From Raoultibacter phocaeensis (GTDB lineage: Bacteria; Actinomycetota; Coriobacteriia; Coriobacteriales; Eggerthellaceae): 64,000 nucleotides of DNA. A program made the translations under genes and the position numbers. Positions 42,634 through 51,765 of the stretch are shown piece by piece. The notes under the pieces were generated by a model. The model saw nothing but the letters and a program-made list of their open reading frames with translations. It was not told the origin of the DNA and ran no database searches. Position 1 is the stretch's first letter. Every line of letters starts with the position of its first letter. Where the stretch lies: contig NZ_CABDUX010000001.1 in assembly GCF_901411515.1 (NCBI RefSeq), positions 124,001 through 188,000 on the forward strand. Direction: 5' to 3'.

Positions 42634-42951
42634 TTATTGTTTCTGATGTTTTTCGGCCCACCGTTTGATGTCCCCGGCGTCACCAGAGTTCCGACACCTC
42701 ATAGGCCATCTGCTTCCATCCGAATTGGTTATTATCACCCACCACTCGAAACGATTTCCCGCACGAAACCAATTCCGTTTGCTACCGCGTCTTTTAAGAA
42801 CCTCGACCGATGGCGAAGAGAACACCTTCATCGTCACTTTCTTTAGCCCACGCACTTCCACGATCTTCATACTACTTTTGTCCGTCGCAACAATAAGCGT
42901 CAGGAGCTGTCCGTCATTTTTCGTTCCATAGGTCAAATACCCGCGTCTCAT
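42634..42951 (-). CDS. Hypothetical protein near the CRISPR trailer
   Basis: The protein is 105 residues from ATG 42951. It contains 'IVATDKSSMKIVEVRGLKKVTMKVF' and 'FEWWVIITNSDGSRWPMRCRNSGDAGDIKRWAEKHQK'. The Trp-rich second half looks like a small PH-like or DNA-binding beta domain, but I cannot name a family. No strong ribosome-binding site is present (GAGG lies 13 bases away). The base composition is less GC-rich than its neighbours, as in the whole 42.5-44.5 kb stretch, which suggests transfer with the CRISPR locus or little constraint. Confidence 0.4.
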   Translation of the reverse strand: MRRGYLTYGTKNDGQLLTLIVATDKSSMKIVEVRGLKKVTMKVFSSPSVEVLKRRGSKRNWFRAGNRFEWWVIITNSDGSRWPMRCRNSGDAGDIKRWAEKHQKQ

Positions 42952-43517
42952 ATATGCTTCGCCTCGCAAACTTTATGGTTTCTCGAGCTTCTTTCCAGCA
43001 GACAATCTAGCGTTGGTAGTATTCTACGTCGGGTTTAGCCTTGCGAGAGTACCGAAGTCGGTACAATAGCTTGTGCGGATCGAGCGATTCACCTGAAATT
43101 CGTTTGAAGGTATTGAGCAGGAGGCTTTGCCCGTCTGCCTATCGCCCCACTAATCCGGATCACCGCTTGTGGTCTGACCTTCGTTCGTCGTAGCCACGCT
43201 CGGCAGTAAAGCCGTTCACCCTATACGACTTACAACCTGCCCGCCGGTTCCTCGACTGTTTTCTTTTGCTGTTTACGGGATTCTTCTTACCATACGTTTT
43301 CTTCGCAGCGCAATAAGATAAACGCACATGCATACCCTAAGGCGGGCTCGCTTAAGCAAGATACAAGGCTTCGTTGTACTACGATATACCGCGATACGAT
43401 TGCTATTACATGGGGCTTCCGAACCGCCCCTTGGATAGCCCTGATCGTTGTACGCGTGACCGTTGTTCTAAATTTCGTTAGACCGAAACGGGTATTAGCA
43501 TAACGCCAGCTAACCAT
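42952..43517. other. Non-coding stretch beyond the CRISPR trailer end
   Basis: About 560 bp with no supported gene on either strand. Short frames exist but lack ribosome-binding sites and recognisable protein content. It is more AT-rich than its surroundings. It lies beyond the oldest, degenerate end of the array, so it may hold eroded CRISPR or mobile DNA; I see no clear repeat copy in it. Confidence 0.5.
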
Positions 43518-44472
43518 ATGCGACCACCACTCAGTATCCCACTGCTCCGAAACTTTGGTGCCGACATTAGCGATTTCTTTTAGTTTTGCTGTCAGTCAGT
43601 ACCCCACTGCTCCGAAACTGGTGACGGCTATAGGCTGGTATCGATGCAGTTTTGCTACCAGTCAGTACCCCACTGCTCCGAAACCTTCGGGTGAGGACGC
43701 AGCAGATGCGCCCCGTTTTGCTACCAGTCAGTACCCCACTGCTCCGAAACCGATTTCTTCGAGAAGCATCCGAGCCAGTTGTTTTGCTACCAGTCAGTAC
43801 CCCACTGCTCCGAAACCCTTCAAACTTTGGTAAAAAAGGAAAAAAAGTTTTGCTACCAGTCAGTACCCCACTGCTCCGAAACCTCGCTCGATACGTTGTG
43901 TCCGAACACCTTGTTTTGCTACCAGTCAGTACCCCACTGCTCCGAAACCCCCTCGATGCGCTCGGAGGTTTCCACGAGTTTTGCTACCAGTCAGTACCCC
44001 ACTGCTCCGAAACCGAAGCAGTTAGAGGAAGAATCAACGGGGAGTTTTGCTACCAGTCAGTACCCCACTGCTCCGAAACTAGCTGTTTGGATTGTATAAA
44101 AACCGCAGCGTTTTGCTACCAGTCAGTACCCCACTGCTCCGAAACTCCTCTTGGCAGCACTGTATCGCCCTAACCGTTTTGCTACCAGTCAGTACCCCAC
44201 TGCTCCGAAACCATATCCTTGTAATCCAAATTATAAGCCGGTTTTGCTACCAGTCAGTACCCCACTGCTCCGAAACCCCGGCTACGGCATAGCCATAGAC
44301 GGCAGGTTTTGCTACCAGTCAGTACCCCACTGCTCCGAAACCGATATCTGATGCTGATGTGCTCCCTGAAGTTTTGCTACCAGTCAGTACCCCACTGCTC
44401 CGAAACCCTCCCGTGTTCACGCCCGCGCAGAACTGGGTTTTGCTACCAGTCAGTACCCCACTGCTCCGAAAC
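43518..44472 (-). CRISPR. CRISPR array, 15 repeats and 14 spacers
   Basis: The repeat is 36 bp; the plus-strand copy begins GTTTTGCTACCAGTCAGTAC and ends CTGCTCCGAAAC. The crRNA strand is minus, starting GTTTCGGAGCAGTGGGG. Repeats start at 43518, 43583, 43649, 43715, 43781, 43847, 43913, 43978, 44044, 44110, 44176, 44241, 44306, 44371 and 44437. Spacers are 29-30 bp. The copy at 43518 is badly degenerate in its first half and the one at 43583 has one change, so this is the old (trailer) end. The newest spacer is 44407-44436, beside csn2. Frames translated through the array repeat the same short peptides and are not genes. Confidence 0.98.
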
Positions 44473-44526
44473 TATTGGAGCAAAATCTTTCCTGCAAAAA
44501 GACGGGGATACTGGCTGCATTCATCT
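44473..44526 (-). promoter_or_regulatory. CRISPR leader region
   Basis: Only 54 bp separate the last repeat from the csn2 stop. On the transcribed strand the DNA next to the first repeat is TTTTGCTCCAATA. Leader function (integration site and promoter) must fit in this segment and probably extends into the 3' end of csn2. Confidence 0.6.
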
Positions 44527-45210
44527 TCAGCACTCGATAAAGTGCTGATCAATCCGCGTTTTTACTTCGTGCTCGTAGCACGAAGCATCGCGCTTGTTTT
44601 CCAACAACAGCAACGCAGAACCAAGAAAAAATGCCTGTTCATAGAGCTCGGTAAGGTCTTTTTTCGCTAAAAAAGTCTTAAGATTAACGAAAAGGATCGT
44701 CTTCGTACACCCTGCATCAACTGTCCAGGAAATAAACCGTATTAGATTGTCAAGGAGCGATTCGCTGGCGGAGCGCTGCACGCCAAACCCCAGCGCTTTA
44801 ATCTGTCGTACCACATCCCATTCTACCGCAAACGAGTACTCTGATTTCATCTGAAAACCCAGTTCAGCAATTCGAGAATTCATTCGAGCGTTAAGGGATT
44901 CCACCTCAGCTCGCACGTCGTCGTCCTCAAGAAAAATCAAACTCATACGCTCATACCAACCAGCTTGCAACGTGCGTTCATCCCAAGGAAGATCGAATGG
45001 ACTCGATACAGGAAGAAAAGCATTACTTGCACGCACTTCATTTCCGTTTTCGTCCCACAGCGAATACGGCTCAGGCGCCTCTCGACCCATGCCGGAGATC
45101 AAAGATCGACATATGCGACCGTAGAGCGTTGTGTTCTCCACCTCCAAAACGGAGGCACCGCTTTTCGCCACATCGATAGGACGATCCATCCCCGCTAAGC
45201 TTATTCTCAT
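44527..45210 (-). CDS. csn2: Csn2, type II-A CRISPR adaptation protein
   Basis: A 227-residue protein with the Csn2 layout: an N-terminal beta-rich part ('SGASVLEVENTTLYGRICRSLI'), a long helical middle ('VRAEVESLNARMNSRIAELGF'), 'TKTILFVNLKTFLAKKDLTELYEQAFFLGSALLLLENK', and a closing 'KTRIDQHFIEC' like the conserved end of the family. Csn2 forms a ring on DNA ends and works with Cas1-Cas2-Cas9 in spacer capture. Its presence makes this subtype II-A. It starts within the cas2 stop (4-bp overlap). Confidence 0.93.
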   Translation of the reverse strand: MRISLAGMDRPIDVAKSGASVLEVENTTLYGRICRSLISGMGREAPEPYSLWDENGNEVRASNAFLPVSSPFDLPWDERTLQAGWYERMSLIFLEDDDVRAEVESLNARMNSRIAELGFQMKSEYSFAVEWDVVRQIKALGFGVQRSASESLLDNLIRFISWTVDAGCTKTILFVNLKTFLAKKDLTELYEQAFFLGSALLLLENKRDASCYEHEVKTRIDQHFIEC

Positions 45211-45542
45211 AGGACCAAAAACTCCTCCATGGTGTCTACTTCTTCGAAATCAGCCCTCTTGCCAGCAATAAACTCCATTGTTGCAAACTGTTTTTCTGTA
45301 ACCTTCAAAACCTGGACAAGCCCCTCCGGTGGTCGGAATTTTCGAAGGCGCACAATCGCCGAACTCGCAGCACCCTCATTCACCACCAATTTGGCGTAGA
45401 CCGATTTCTGCAACATCAGATAACCTTCTTTGATAAGGCGCTTTCTAAACAGTCGATATTCTTTTCGCTGCCGATCCGTTTCCATAGGAAGGTCGAACAG
45501 CACCATCAATCTCATATACCGAATCCTCGCGTCTTTACTCAT
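45207..45542 (-). CDS. cas2: Cas2 adaptation protein
   Basis: The protein is 111 residues. 'YMRLMVLFDLPMETDRQRKEYRLFRKRLIKEGYLMLQKSVYAKLV' is the ferredoxin-like core of type II Cas2 with the conserved 'FDLP'. It bridges two Cas1 dimers during integration. It overlaps cas1 and csn2 by 4 bp each. Confidence 0.97.
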   Translation of the reverse strand: MSKDARIRYMRLMVLFDLPMETDRQRKEYRLFRKRLIKEGYLMLQKSVYAKLVVNEGAASSAIVRLRKFRPPEGLVQVLKVTEKQFATMEFIAGKRADFEEVDTMEEFLVL

Positions 45543-46414
45543 AAGATATCGAAGGCCTCGATGTCTTCTACGGCTATCTTCTTGTTCAAAGCATTCAGGC
45601 AGTCCTGCACATACAAAGACACCACCGAACCCAAACGGTACGAACCCCCGCGATACGACACCCCTTTCCCGGCTAGATCACCCAACACATGCTTAACATC
45701 GGAGTCGAACTCACCCGCAAGAAAGTCAATGACAAGGCGGTCGACCGCCGGCCTGAAAGGCTCCATGAAATCGCACGCTAAGTTAAACTGGTTGAATTCG
45801 TTACGATGGCAAACGCCGCACTGCGTGAGATACCCGCGCGACACGATTTCGCGGTTCACCATAGAAAGCAATATCCCATACCCATAGTTCAGGGCCGCGT
45901 TTTGAGGGCAATCCTGATCTCTCGAAAAATCCGGGCCGAACAGCGCGCGAAAGTACACGCGCGCCGCATGCGCCTCCCTGTTCGTCGTATCACCCGAACG
46001 CACCTCAGAAGCAGCCGCCCTGAGGGCGGAGGCCTCCGAATACTCCCGTTCCTCCAAAAACCGTGCCTGGCTGCTTATCTTGTCTTTCACGATCCGCTGC
46101 CACACGCGCTTCTTTATTGGTTCGCCCCATTGCAGCTGTTCGCCGATACGCTTGACGGCATTGTGGGCACCGTACAAAGGCAAGTATTGCCCGATCGGAT
46201 TGCAGCTTTCGTCAGATACAACAAGCGATATCTTTGCTTTGGCGAGTTCCATGAGCAAATACGCGCTGATGTACACTTGGTTTGTTTGCAAAATCACCGA
46301 CGACACTTCGGAGAGATGAACCTTTGCAGTGTCGTCTTCTTTGCGAACAACCAAGTATCCGCTTTGGTACGAACAGCGACACGGATTCTCGATGAATACG
46401 GTCCTAAAGCTCAA
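45539..46414 (-). CDS. cas1: Cas1 integrase
   Basis: A 291-residue protein with type II Cas1 features. The N-terminal beta domain includes 'HLSEVSSVILQTNQVYISAYLLMELAKAKISLVVSDESCNPIG'. The metal-site residues lie in the helical domain around 'ALNYGYGILLSMVNREIVSRG', 'NEFNQFNLACDFMEPFRPAVDRLV' (His-like position plus Glu/Asp). It integrates new spacers at the leader end. The start overlaps the cas9 stop by 11 bp. Confidence 0.97.
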   Translation of the reverse strand: MSFRTVFIENPCRCSYQSGYLVVRKEDDTAKVHLSEVSSVILQTNQVYISAYLLMELAKAKISLVVSDESCNPIGQYLPLYGAHNAVKRIGEQLQWGEPIKKRVWQRIVKDKISSQARFLEEREYSEASALRAAASEVRSGDTTNREAHAARVYFRALFGPDFSRDQDCPQNAALNYGYGILLSMVNREIVSRGYLTQCGVCHRNEFNQFNLACDFMEPFRPAVDRLVIDFLAGEFDSDVKHVLGDLAGKGVSYRGGSYRLGSVVSLYVQDCLNALNKKIAVEDIEAFDIL

Positions 46415-49400
46415 GCCTACACCGCCTCTCGAACATTCCCGTTACCGATTGGTCAATGAAATAAAACTCTACGGAAGGGCTGGAGAGCTCTTTCGAAAAC
46501 GTTGGCTGAATGCACCCCATCATTTTTCCTAACCCGACCGAAGATAAGTCAACGGCATTGGTTTTCCCGTTTCCCGACTGAATAAGAGAACGGATAATTC
46601 CAGCTTGCTGCGTTTCGTCAACATCGCGAAAGTCTATCGGAGCACTCTCGAAACGAAGCAGCCTCCAGAGTCGAGAAGCCCTTTTCAACATTTTTCCAGC
46701 AACGCTTTCAAACAGCGCAATCCTATCTCTTTCGCTCGCCTCCTTACCCTCAACCAGCCTCTTCAGCAAAGCGGTTTCTTTCTGCGAAAATGCAAGCTGC
46801 TGGGCGTTTCGCACCTCTTTCTTGCCCGTTATGTACAATCTGTCTCCATCGAGCTCGATCAATTGGTACTTGTATACCTTTTCTCGAGCGATACGCGTAA
46901 ACTCCAGTCCTGCTTCCCCAGCAAGGCGTCGCGCATAGTCTTCCAGAGCAGTACTATCGCTTTCGAATCGCGTTGCAACGTGAACGGGCACCGGCGCAAA
47001 CTGGAAGAGCTTTGTCTTCTTCTTGGGGTTGATCGCTTCGTACACGAAGAAATACGCGAACTGCTCTCGCGAGAAACTTCCGTATTTCTGAGGATCGAGC
47101 CCCTGTTTAACCGGCAACTCCATAGTTTTCCCACCACGGGGCGAGTAGATCGTCTGATCCCAAAAAGCCCCTGTAGCGAGCTCGGGCATCCGAGAAATGA
47201 AGCAATCTTTGTAATTGAGGCATTTTCTGATGCGATTGATTTCCTTTTCTGCGTCCCACACTATCTCTCCAGTCTCGGCATCGATGTAGCGATGTTGGAA
47301 ACTGGCAACCAGATAGACGCTCGATCCCGGCGCTTGCCTCGTTTTGCGGAATTCCTCTCCCTGCTGACGCACCAATGCCTTTATCGCATGGGCCAACCCG
47401 ATGGGGTTCTCGTAGACGGAGGGATGACGTTCCGTGATGAACCGCCCCATCTGACAGGCGAGATACGCGTCGTGGGCATGATGAAAATCGTTAGCTTCCC
47501 TGCATTTCACGAGGTTTTTGGCATCGCGCAACTGAGACGAAAGACTCGCTTTGATGGGAACGATTCTCGTATCCTGGTATTCCGCCGCTAAAAGCTGCTG
47601 AGTCATCTTTACCACCTGACTGGTCTCGACCAGCTGCCGCGCGATGAAGCCCTTCATGTCGTTCTCTCCCACCGAGGTGCGCATGAGGTTCTTGAACTTC
47701 TTATCTCCTATGAGCTTGGCATCGTGGAGGCTCTTCCAAAACGAGCTTCGCGCGCGGCGGATGGACGGATCGATCAAAAGCGTATCAGTCTTTCTCTGGT
47801 TTTCGCCCCGCAGCACCAGTGCCTTGTTCTCGAAGCTATCGTCCTTGATGTACGTTTGCGGCAAAATATGGTCAACTTCGTATAAATCGCCTGCTATCCG
47901 CGCAATATCGATCGGCTTTTCCGAGTACAGACATCTGCCGCGCTGCATGAAGTAGAGCGTCAATCTCTCATCGAGGTCTTGCGGTGCGCGCTCGCTGAGC
48001 TCTCTCCATACATCGGGATCGTCGTGCTTGAAAGCCTCGAGTGCTTCCCTCAGGTTGTCGTAGCGACGTTTCGTACGCTTGCCTTTGTTCTTCGGATCTT
48101 CATCGCGTGTTACCTCGATGTAGATGTGCTCGGGAGCTTTCCCTGCAATGGATGCAATCTCACGCACGATCCGCTGCGCTTGTTTAATGCTTCGCCGCAG
48201 CGCCGGAGAACCAGGAAGATCGTCCACGCCAAACTGACCGAGTCCCTCGATATACGCCGCGTTCAGCTCATCAAGGCGCTTCTGAAATCCCAGCTCATCA
48301 TTGCGAAGAACCTCCATGAACACCATGCCCGAAGAGTCGTGCCCCGCATTGGGGTGCTCTTCGCGCAGGACGTCCATGATGGTTTTGGGCCCGTCGTTCG
48401 TATCCACGCTTACACCCACAAGCAGCTTACGAGACAGACGGCCCCAGCCGGTAAAGCGTTTTTTGCAGATGGTTTTGATCTGCTCAGCGCTCAACCGGTC
48501 GCTGTATTTTGCCTCGATCTTCTCCCGAAGTATCTTTCGATCCTCGAAAAGCGTATTCCACAGGATTATCTCCTCGATCATGGGAATGTCGGAGCCGGGC
48601 AGCTCGTCGACGCCGAAGACATCCTTGCAGAAAAAGTAATGTGACCCCAATTTCGATTCGAAACCCGTTTCGCCCTGCCCACCCGATACGCGCACGCTCG
48701 AAAACCCATGCGTTCGGCACATCCAGTCTGCCACCCGCTTATACGACACCGTCTTGCACTGCTTGAACAGCTCGCGTACGATCCCCTCACGATCAGCGCG
48801 GTCGAACCTCGGCTCCTTGTCGCCGTCAAGCGTCCATCGTGATCCGTTCAACTCGTTAAGAACGCAGAATTCCTCATACAGCAAAGAGCACCGTGGGAGG
48901 ACGGCCTCCCCCTGCAAGTACGTGCACGTTCCCGTCATGCGCATGATGAAGTTTTCTGCACTTTGGTGACGGTCAATTACCTCTTCCCAGTTCCACGGCT
49001 TAATGGAGGTGCGCTCTTGTCCGGGTTTGCGCACCGACCACGCGAAGCGATCCTCCCCCTTAGCATCTTTGGCTGCATTGAGTTTGGTAAGCGGCCCTAC
49101 GTAGTAGGGAATACGGAACTTCACGAGGGAAACAAGCTTTTCCTCTTCTTCTTTCAGGAAGGGATAGTGCTTCCTCTGGTTTTCGATGATGGCCTGCATT
49201 TCCTCGAGGTGCAGCTGATAGGGAATGCTTCCGTTATCGCTCGTTTTGAGTCGCCGCAGAAACGATCCCTCCTTGAAGCCATCCATCATCGCAACGTACC
49301 GCTCATCATTAGCCGCAGCCGTGTTTGCAAACAGCTTTTGCACTGCGTGTTCGAAGTCTTCGTATCTCATCGGAGCAGTGGGTTTGTATGCGGAGTTCTT

Positions 49401-50531
49401 GGGCCCGATATCGTACTTCGTGTAACCTTGTGCCTTCGCGGGATCGTATGTGCGCGTGCCCTCGTAAAATTCTCCGTTGAAGAATGCGTCGTATTCTTTA
49501 GGTGCATACTCCCTTACCAGAGCTTTCAACGTTTTGAGGTTTTCCTTGTACCTCTGGTACTCCGCGACCTTGCAGGTAGAAAGTGTTCCTCCGTTCGCTT
49601 CTTTTAAAATACCCATCAGCACAAAGGAGGAATGAACCGCCTGAAGGGATTCGAACAGCTCCGCTCCGTCATCGGGACAGGAAGAGCGGAATGCCTCCAC
49701 CTTCTCCTCGTCAGTCATGCTGAATTTCGATTCGGATGACTGCTCGACGAAGAATACGTGGGATAACTCGGCTTTATACCCGACCATTGCTTGGGATATC
49801 GCCTTTCCCATGGTGGCAGCATAGTCTTTTTCCAACCCGAGCATACCTTGAACGGCTCGCTGCTTGTCCCCCTTTCTCTTTGACGAATCTTCCAAGACAG
49901 ATGCAATGTCGACGCTTTGGCACGAGCAAGCGATGCCGTTTTCGTCGCACCATTCTCCGAGTGCGCCGACGAACCGTTCGACCGAATCGAGCATGTTTGC
50001 CTGACGGGCGCTCAGATTCGGCGAGCTTTCATGCAGAAAGTTGCCTCTGTGCTTTACGATGTTGTGAAAGGCGAGGTAGATGAGCCTGATATCCGCTTTT
50101 TCGTCTGTTTCCATAAGCCATGTACGTAAGTGGTAGATCGTTGGAAAACGGTGGTAGTACTCGGGCTCGGTGAAGTCCGAGTCGTTGAAAAGCGGCCACC
50201 GATACGAGGCGTGCCCTTCTGCTCGATCCTCGGCAAGCAGACGCGATTGACGAAGCCGGATGAAGAATTCAGAATCAACCTTTTCTACCTCATCCTGCAA
50301 CAAGCCTTGCAGCAAATCGAGTCTCCAGCGGCGTCGTTCGTAACGTCGACGCTGGCCGCGCGCGAGTCGGGTGGATTCCGCCGTCTCGGCCGAGGGGAAC
50401 AATCGACTGCCCCATGCCGGCCTTCCCTTGAACCGCAAAAGCTCCCCATCAGAGCCGAGCGCCGCCCATCCCACCGATCCGGTTCCCATATCGAGACCGA
50501 TGTCGTATTCGTCAACATGGCGCAAATTCAT
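46404..50531 (-). CDS. cas9: Cas9 endonuclease, type II-A
   Basis: The protein has 1375 residues, close to SpCas9 in size. The RuvC-I Asp14 is in 'YDIGLDMGTGSVGWAAL' and the Arg-rich bridge helix is 'RLARGQRRRYERRRWRLDLL' at about 55-75. RuvC-II is 'HIYIEVTRDED' near 800. The HNH domain has 'YEVDHILPQTYIKDDSFENK' near 880, and RuvC-III is 'FHHAHDAYLAC' near 1013. All nuclease residues are intact. The C-terminal PAM-reading domain cannot be decoded by eye, so the PAM is unknown. AAAGGGG precedes ATG 50531. It is transcribed with cas1, cas2 and csn2, and a tracrRNA lies divergently upstream. Confidence 0.98.
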   Translation of the reverse strand: MNLRHVDEYDIGLDMGTGSVGWAALGSDGELLRFKGRPAWGSRLFPSAETAESTRLARGQRRRYERRRWRLDLLQGLLQDEVEKVDSEFFIRLRQSRLLAEDRAEGHASYRWPLFNDSDFTEPEYYHRFPTIYHLRTWLMETDEKADIRLIYLAFHNIVKHRGNFLHESSPNLSARQANMLDSVERFVGALGEWCDENGIACSCQSVDIASVLEDSSKRKGDKQRAVQGMLGLEKDYAATMGKAISQAMVGYKAELSHVFFVEQSSESKFSMTDEEKVEAFRSSCPDDGAELFESLQAVHSSFVLMGILKEANGGTLSTCKVAEYQRYKENLKTLKALVREYAPKEYDAFFNGEFYEGTRTYDPAKAQGYTKYDIGPKNSAYKPTAPMRYEDFEHAVQKLFANTAAANDERYVAMMDGFKEGSFLRRLKTSDNGSIPYQLHLEEMQAIIENQRKHYPFLKEEEEKLVSLVKFRIPYYVGPLTKLNAAKDAKGEDRFAWSVRKPGQERTSIKPWNWEEVIDRHQSAENFIMRMTGTCTYLQGEAVLPRCSLLYEEFCVLNELNGSRWTLDGDKEPRFDRADREGIVRELFKQCKTVSYKRVADWMCRTHGFSSVRVSGGQGETGFESKLGSHYFFCKDVFGVDELPGSDIPMIEEIILWNTLFEDRKILREKIEAKYSDRLSAEQIKTICKKRFTGWGRLSRKLLVGVSVDTNDGPKTIMDVLREEHPNAGHDSSGMVFMEVLRNDELGFQKRLDELNAAYIEGLGQFGVDDLPGSPALRRSIKQAQRIVREIASIAGKAPEHIYIEVTRDEDPKNKGKRTKRRYDNLREALEAFKHDDPDVWRELSERAPQDLDERLTLYFMQRGRCLYSEKPIDIARIAGDLYEVDHILPQTYIKDDSFENKALVLRGENQRKTDTLLIDPSIRRARSSFWKSLHDAKLIGDKKFKNLMRTSVGENDMKGFIARQLVETSQVVKMTQQLLAAEYQDTRIVPIKASLSSQLRDAKNLVKCREANDFHHAHDAYLACQMGRFITERHPSVYENPIGLAHAIKALVRQQGEEFRKTRQAPGSSVYLVASFQHRYIDAETGEIVWDAEKEINRIRKCLNYKDCFISRMPELATGAFWDQTIYSPRGGKTMELPVKQGLDPQKYGSFSREQFAYFFVYEAINPKKKTKLFQFAPVPVHVATRFESDSTALEDYARRLAGEAGLEFTRIAREKVYKYQLIELDGDRLYITGKKEVRNAQQLAFSQKETALLKRLVEGKEASERDRIALFESVAGKMLKRASRLWRLLRFESAPIDFRDVDETQQAGIIRSLIQSGNGKTNAVDLSSVGLGKMMGCIQPTFSKELSSPSVEFYFIDQSVTGMFERRCRLEL

Positions 50532-50533
50532 GC

Positions 50534-50562
50534 TTCACATCCCCTTTCGTCCGTGCTAAAGT
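50534..50562 (+). promoter_or_regulatory. tracrRNA promoter
   Basis: TTCACA (50534-50539) and TAAAGT (50557-50562) have a 17-bp spacer on the plus strand and start transcription at about 50569. The promoter touches the first bases upstream of cas9, so the divergent cas9 transcript must start inside or beyond the tracrRNA gene. Confidence 0.6.
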
Positions 50563-50568
50563 AAGCAC

Positions 50569-50694
50569 GTCTTGATACCAGTCAAGATTCCACTGCAAGT
50601 CGAAATACGGCGATAGCCACAAAAGCCCTCGGGCGCCACGGAGGTGGCACACTTCGACTCAGCAAGAAGATCCCGCAAGGGGTCTTCTTTTCTT
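50569..50694 (+). ncRNA. tracrRNA
   Basis: Positions 50569-50606 are the anti-repeat. It keeps CCACTGC (50590-50596) and CGAAAT (50601-50606), which pair with GCAGTGG and GTTTCG of the crRNA repeat, leaving an AAGT bulge against GA exactly as in SpCas9. The nexus hairpin is GGC-GATA-GCC (50609-50618). Two more hairpins follow: GCCC-TC-GGGC (50625-50634) and GCCAC-GGAG-GTGGC (50635-50648). The transcript ends in an 11-bp stem with a GCAA loop and T-run (50664-50694). Length is about 126 nt. The remainder of the upstream region to 50910 shows no gene. Confidence 0.9.
50664..50694 (+). terminator. Intrinsic terminator of the tracrRNA
   Basis: The stem AAGAAGATCCC (50664-50674) and GGGGTCTTCTT (50679-50689) contains one G-T wobble and a GCAA tetraloop, followed by TTCTT. 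Confidence 0.85.
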
Positions 50695-50910
50695 AGTATA
50701 ACCTGATAGATAAGCTTATTGCGCACCATATCATGTTGCGCGGTCAAGCGAGTACTGTTTTTGGTACAGCCATTCACTTTGTGTGTCTTGTGATAGATTT
50801 TTCTCTAAGACGCATGCGACACTGGACACCTTCGTCCTCTCTTGATTCGAAATACTCTAACTCTCTCGAGTAGTACTGCGATTCGGCGGGCCTAGACCGA
50901 AAAAGGACCC

Positions 50911-51498
50911 CTACATCATCGCAATCGTACACGCCATCACAATAGACACCGCCCCGACTGCCGCAAGGGGAACGGCACCGTCGATGAACGCGGGCATCGG
51001 ATCGAGCCGGTAGTACAGCACGTAGCTTACAAGGCAGATGGCGAACACGCCGATCACCAATACTCCGAGCATCGTTGCCGTCGGCGAAGTAAGCGCACCT
51101 GAGCCTCCGAGCACGGTAATCACTGCAAGCTCAAGCGCGCACCACAGCACGAACAAGACCAGTTCGGTAGTAATCGGACGAGAAAACACCCGCTTGGTGA
51201 CGAACGCGAGCACAACGTACAGCACTGGTGCGCCAACGGCCAAGGCCCAGGCGGGAATTCCTTCCGAATAGGCAGAGAGACCCCCAATCGCCGGGACCGC
51301 GAGTGCTACGCCGGCCACACCTCCGAAAGCCGCTCCCACGATGCATGCGATGCCGAAGGTGCGCCGAGAACCGATCGGTTTATCGCCTCGCGGCTTGAAA
51401 AAGATCCACCACCACGCAAGATAGAGCGCCGCGCACAGCGCAAGGCACACGTGCGACCAAACGAGCAACCCCTGGAACCCCGCATCGACACCGCCCAT
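50911..51498 (-). CDS. Hypothetical six-helix membrane protein
   Basis: A 195-residue protein made of hydrophobic helices. The start at ATG 51498 is chosen because AAAGGCGG precedes it and helix 1 ('GLLVWSHVCLALCAALYLAWWWIFF') follows at once; the longer frame to 51633 adds Arg-rich residues unlikely to be coding. 'FKPRGDKPIGSRRTFGIACIVGAAFGG' joins helices 1 and 2. I do not recognise a family. It is divergent from the flavin-reductase operon and could belong to it functionally. Confidence 0.65.
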   Translation of the reverse strand: MGGVDAGFQGLLVWSHVCLALCAALYLAWWWIFFKPRGDKPIGSRRTFGIACIVGAAFGGVAGVALAVPAIGGLSAYSEGIPAWALAVGAPVLYVVLAFVTKRVFSRPITTELVLFVLWCALELAVITVLGGSGALTSPTATMLGVLVIGVFAICLVSYVLYYRLDPMPAFIDGAVPLAAVGAVSIVMACTIAMM

Positions 51499-51765
51499 TC
51501 CAAACCGCCTTTCGCCCAGTCCGCGTACGTTTCGTCTTCCACCAAGTATCCCCCGCGTATGGCGATTCGCAAGCTCGATCGAAAAGAGTGACGGAACCGT
51601 AAAGCATCGCTTAACGCGCCTATCGTTACCCAACAGCCAGCAGCACGGCGTCGCAAGATAGAATCCAGCCGATTATTTGACGGCCTGTCGACGATGTGCA
51701 AACCCAGATGGCTACCCCGTCGGGCAGCGCAACGCTTATGAATGATTTTTCTCATTAAAACCCCC

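Noticed and set aside
43518-44472. Reading the array as transcribed from the plus strand
   Set aside because: The anti-repeat in the tracrRNA has the same sense as the plus-strand repeat, so crRNAs must be minus-strand; the degenerate repeat at the low-coordinate end agrees.
43555-44670. Several plus-strand frames through the array, giving repeated peptides such as CYQSVPHCSET
   Set aside because: They are translations of the CRISPR repeat in three frames; there are no ribosome-binding sites and the repeats are DNA-level units.
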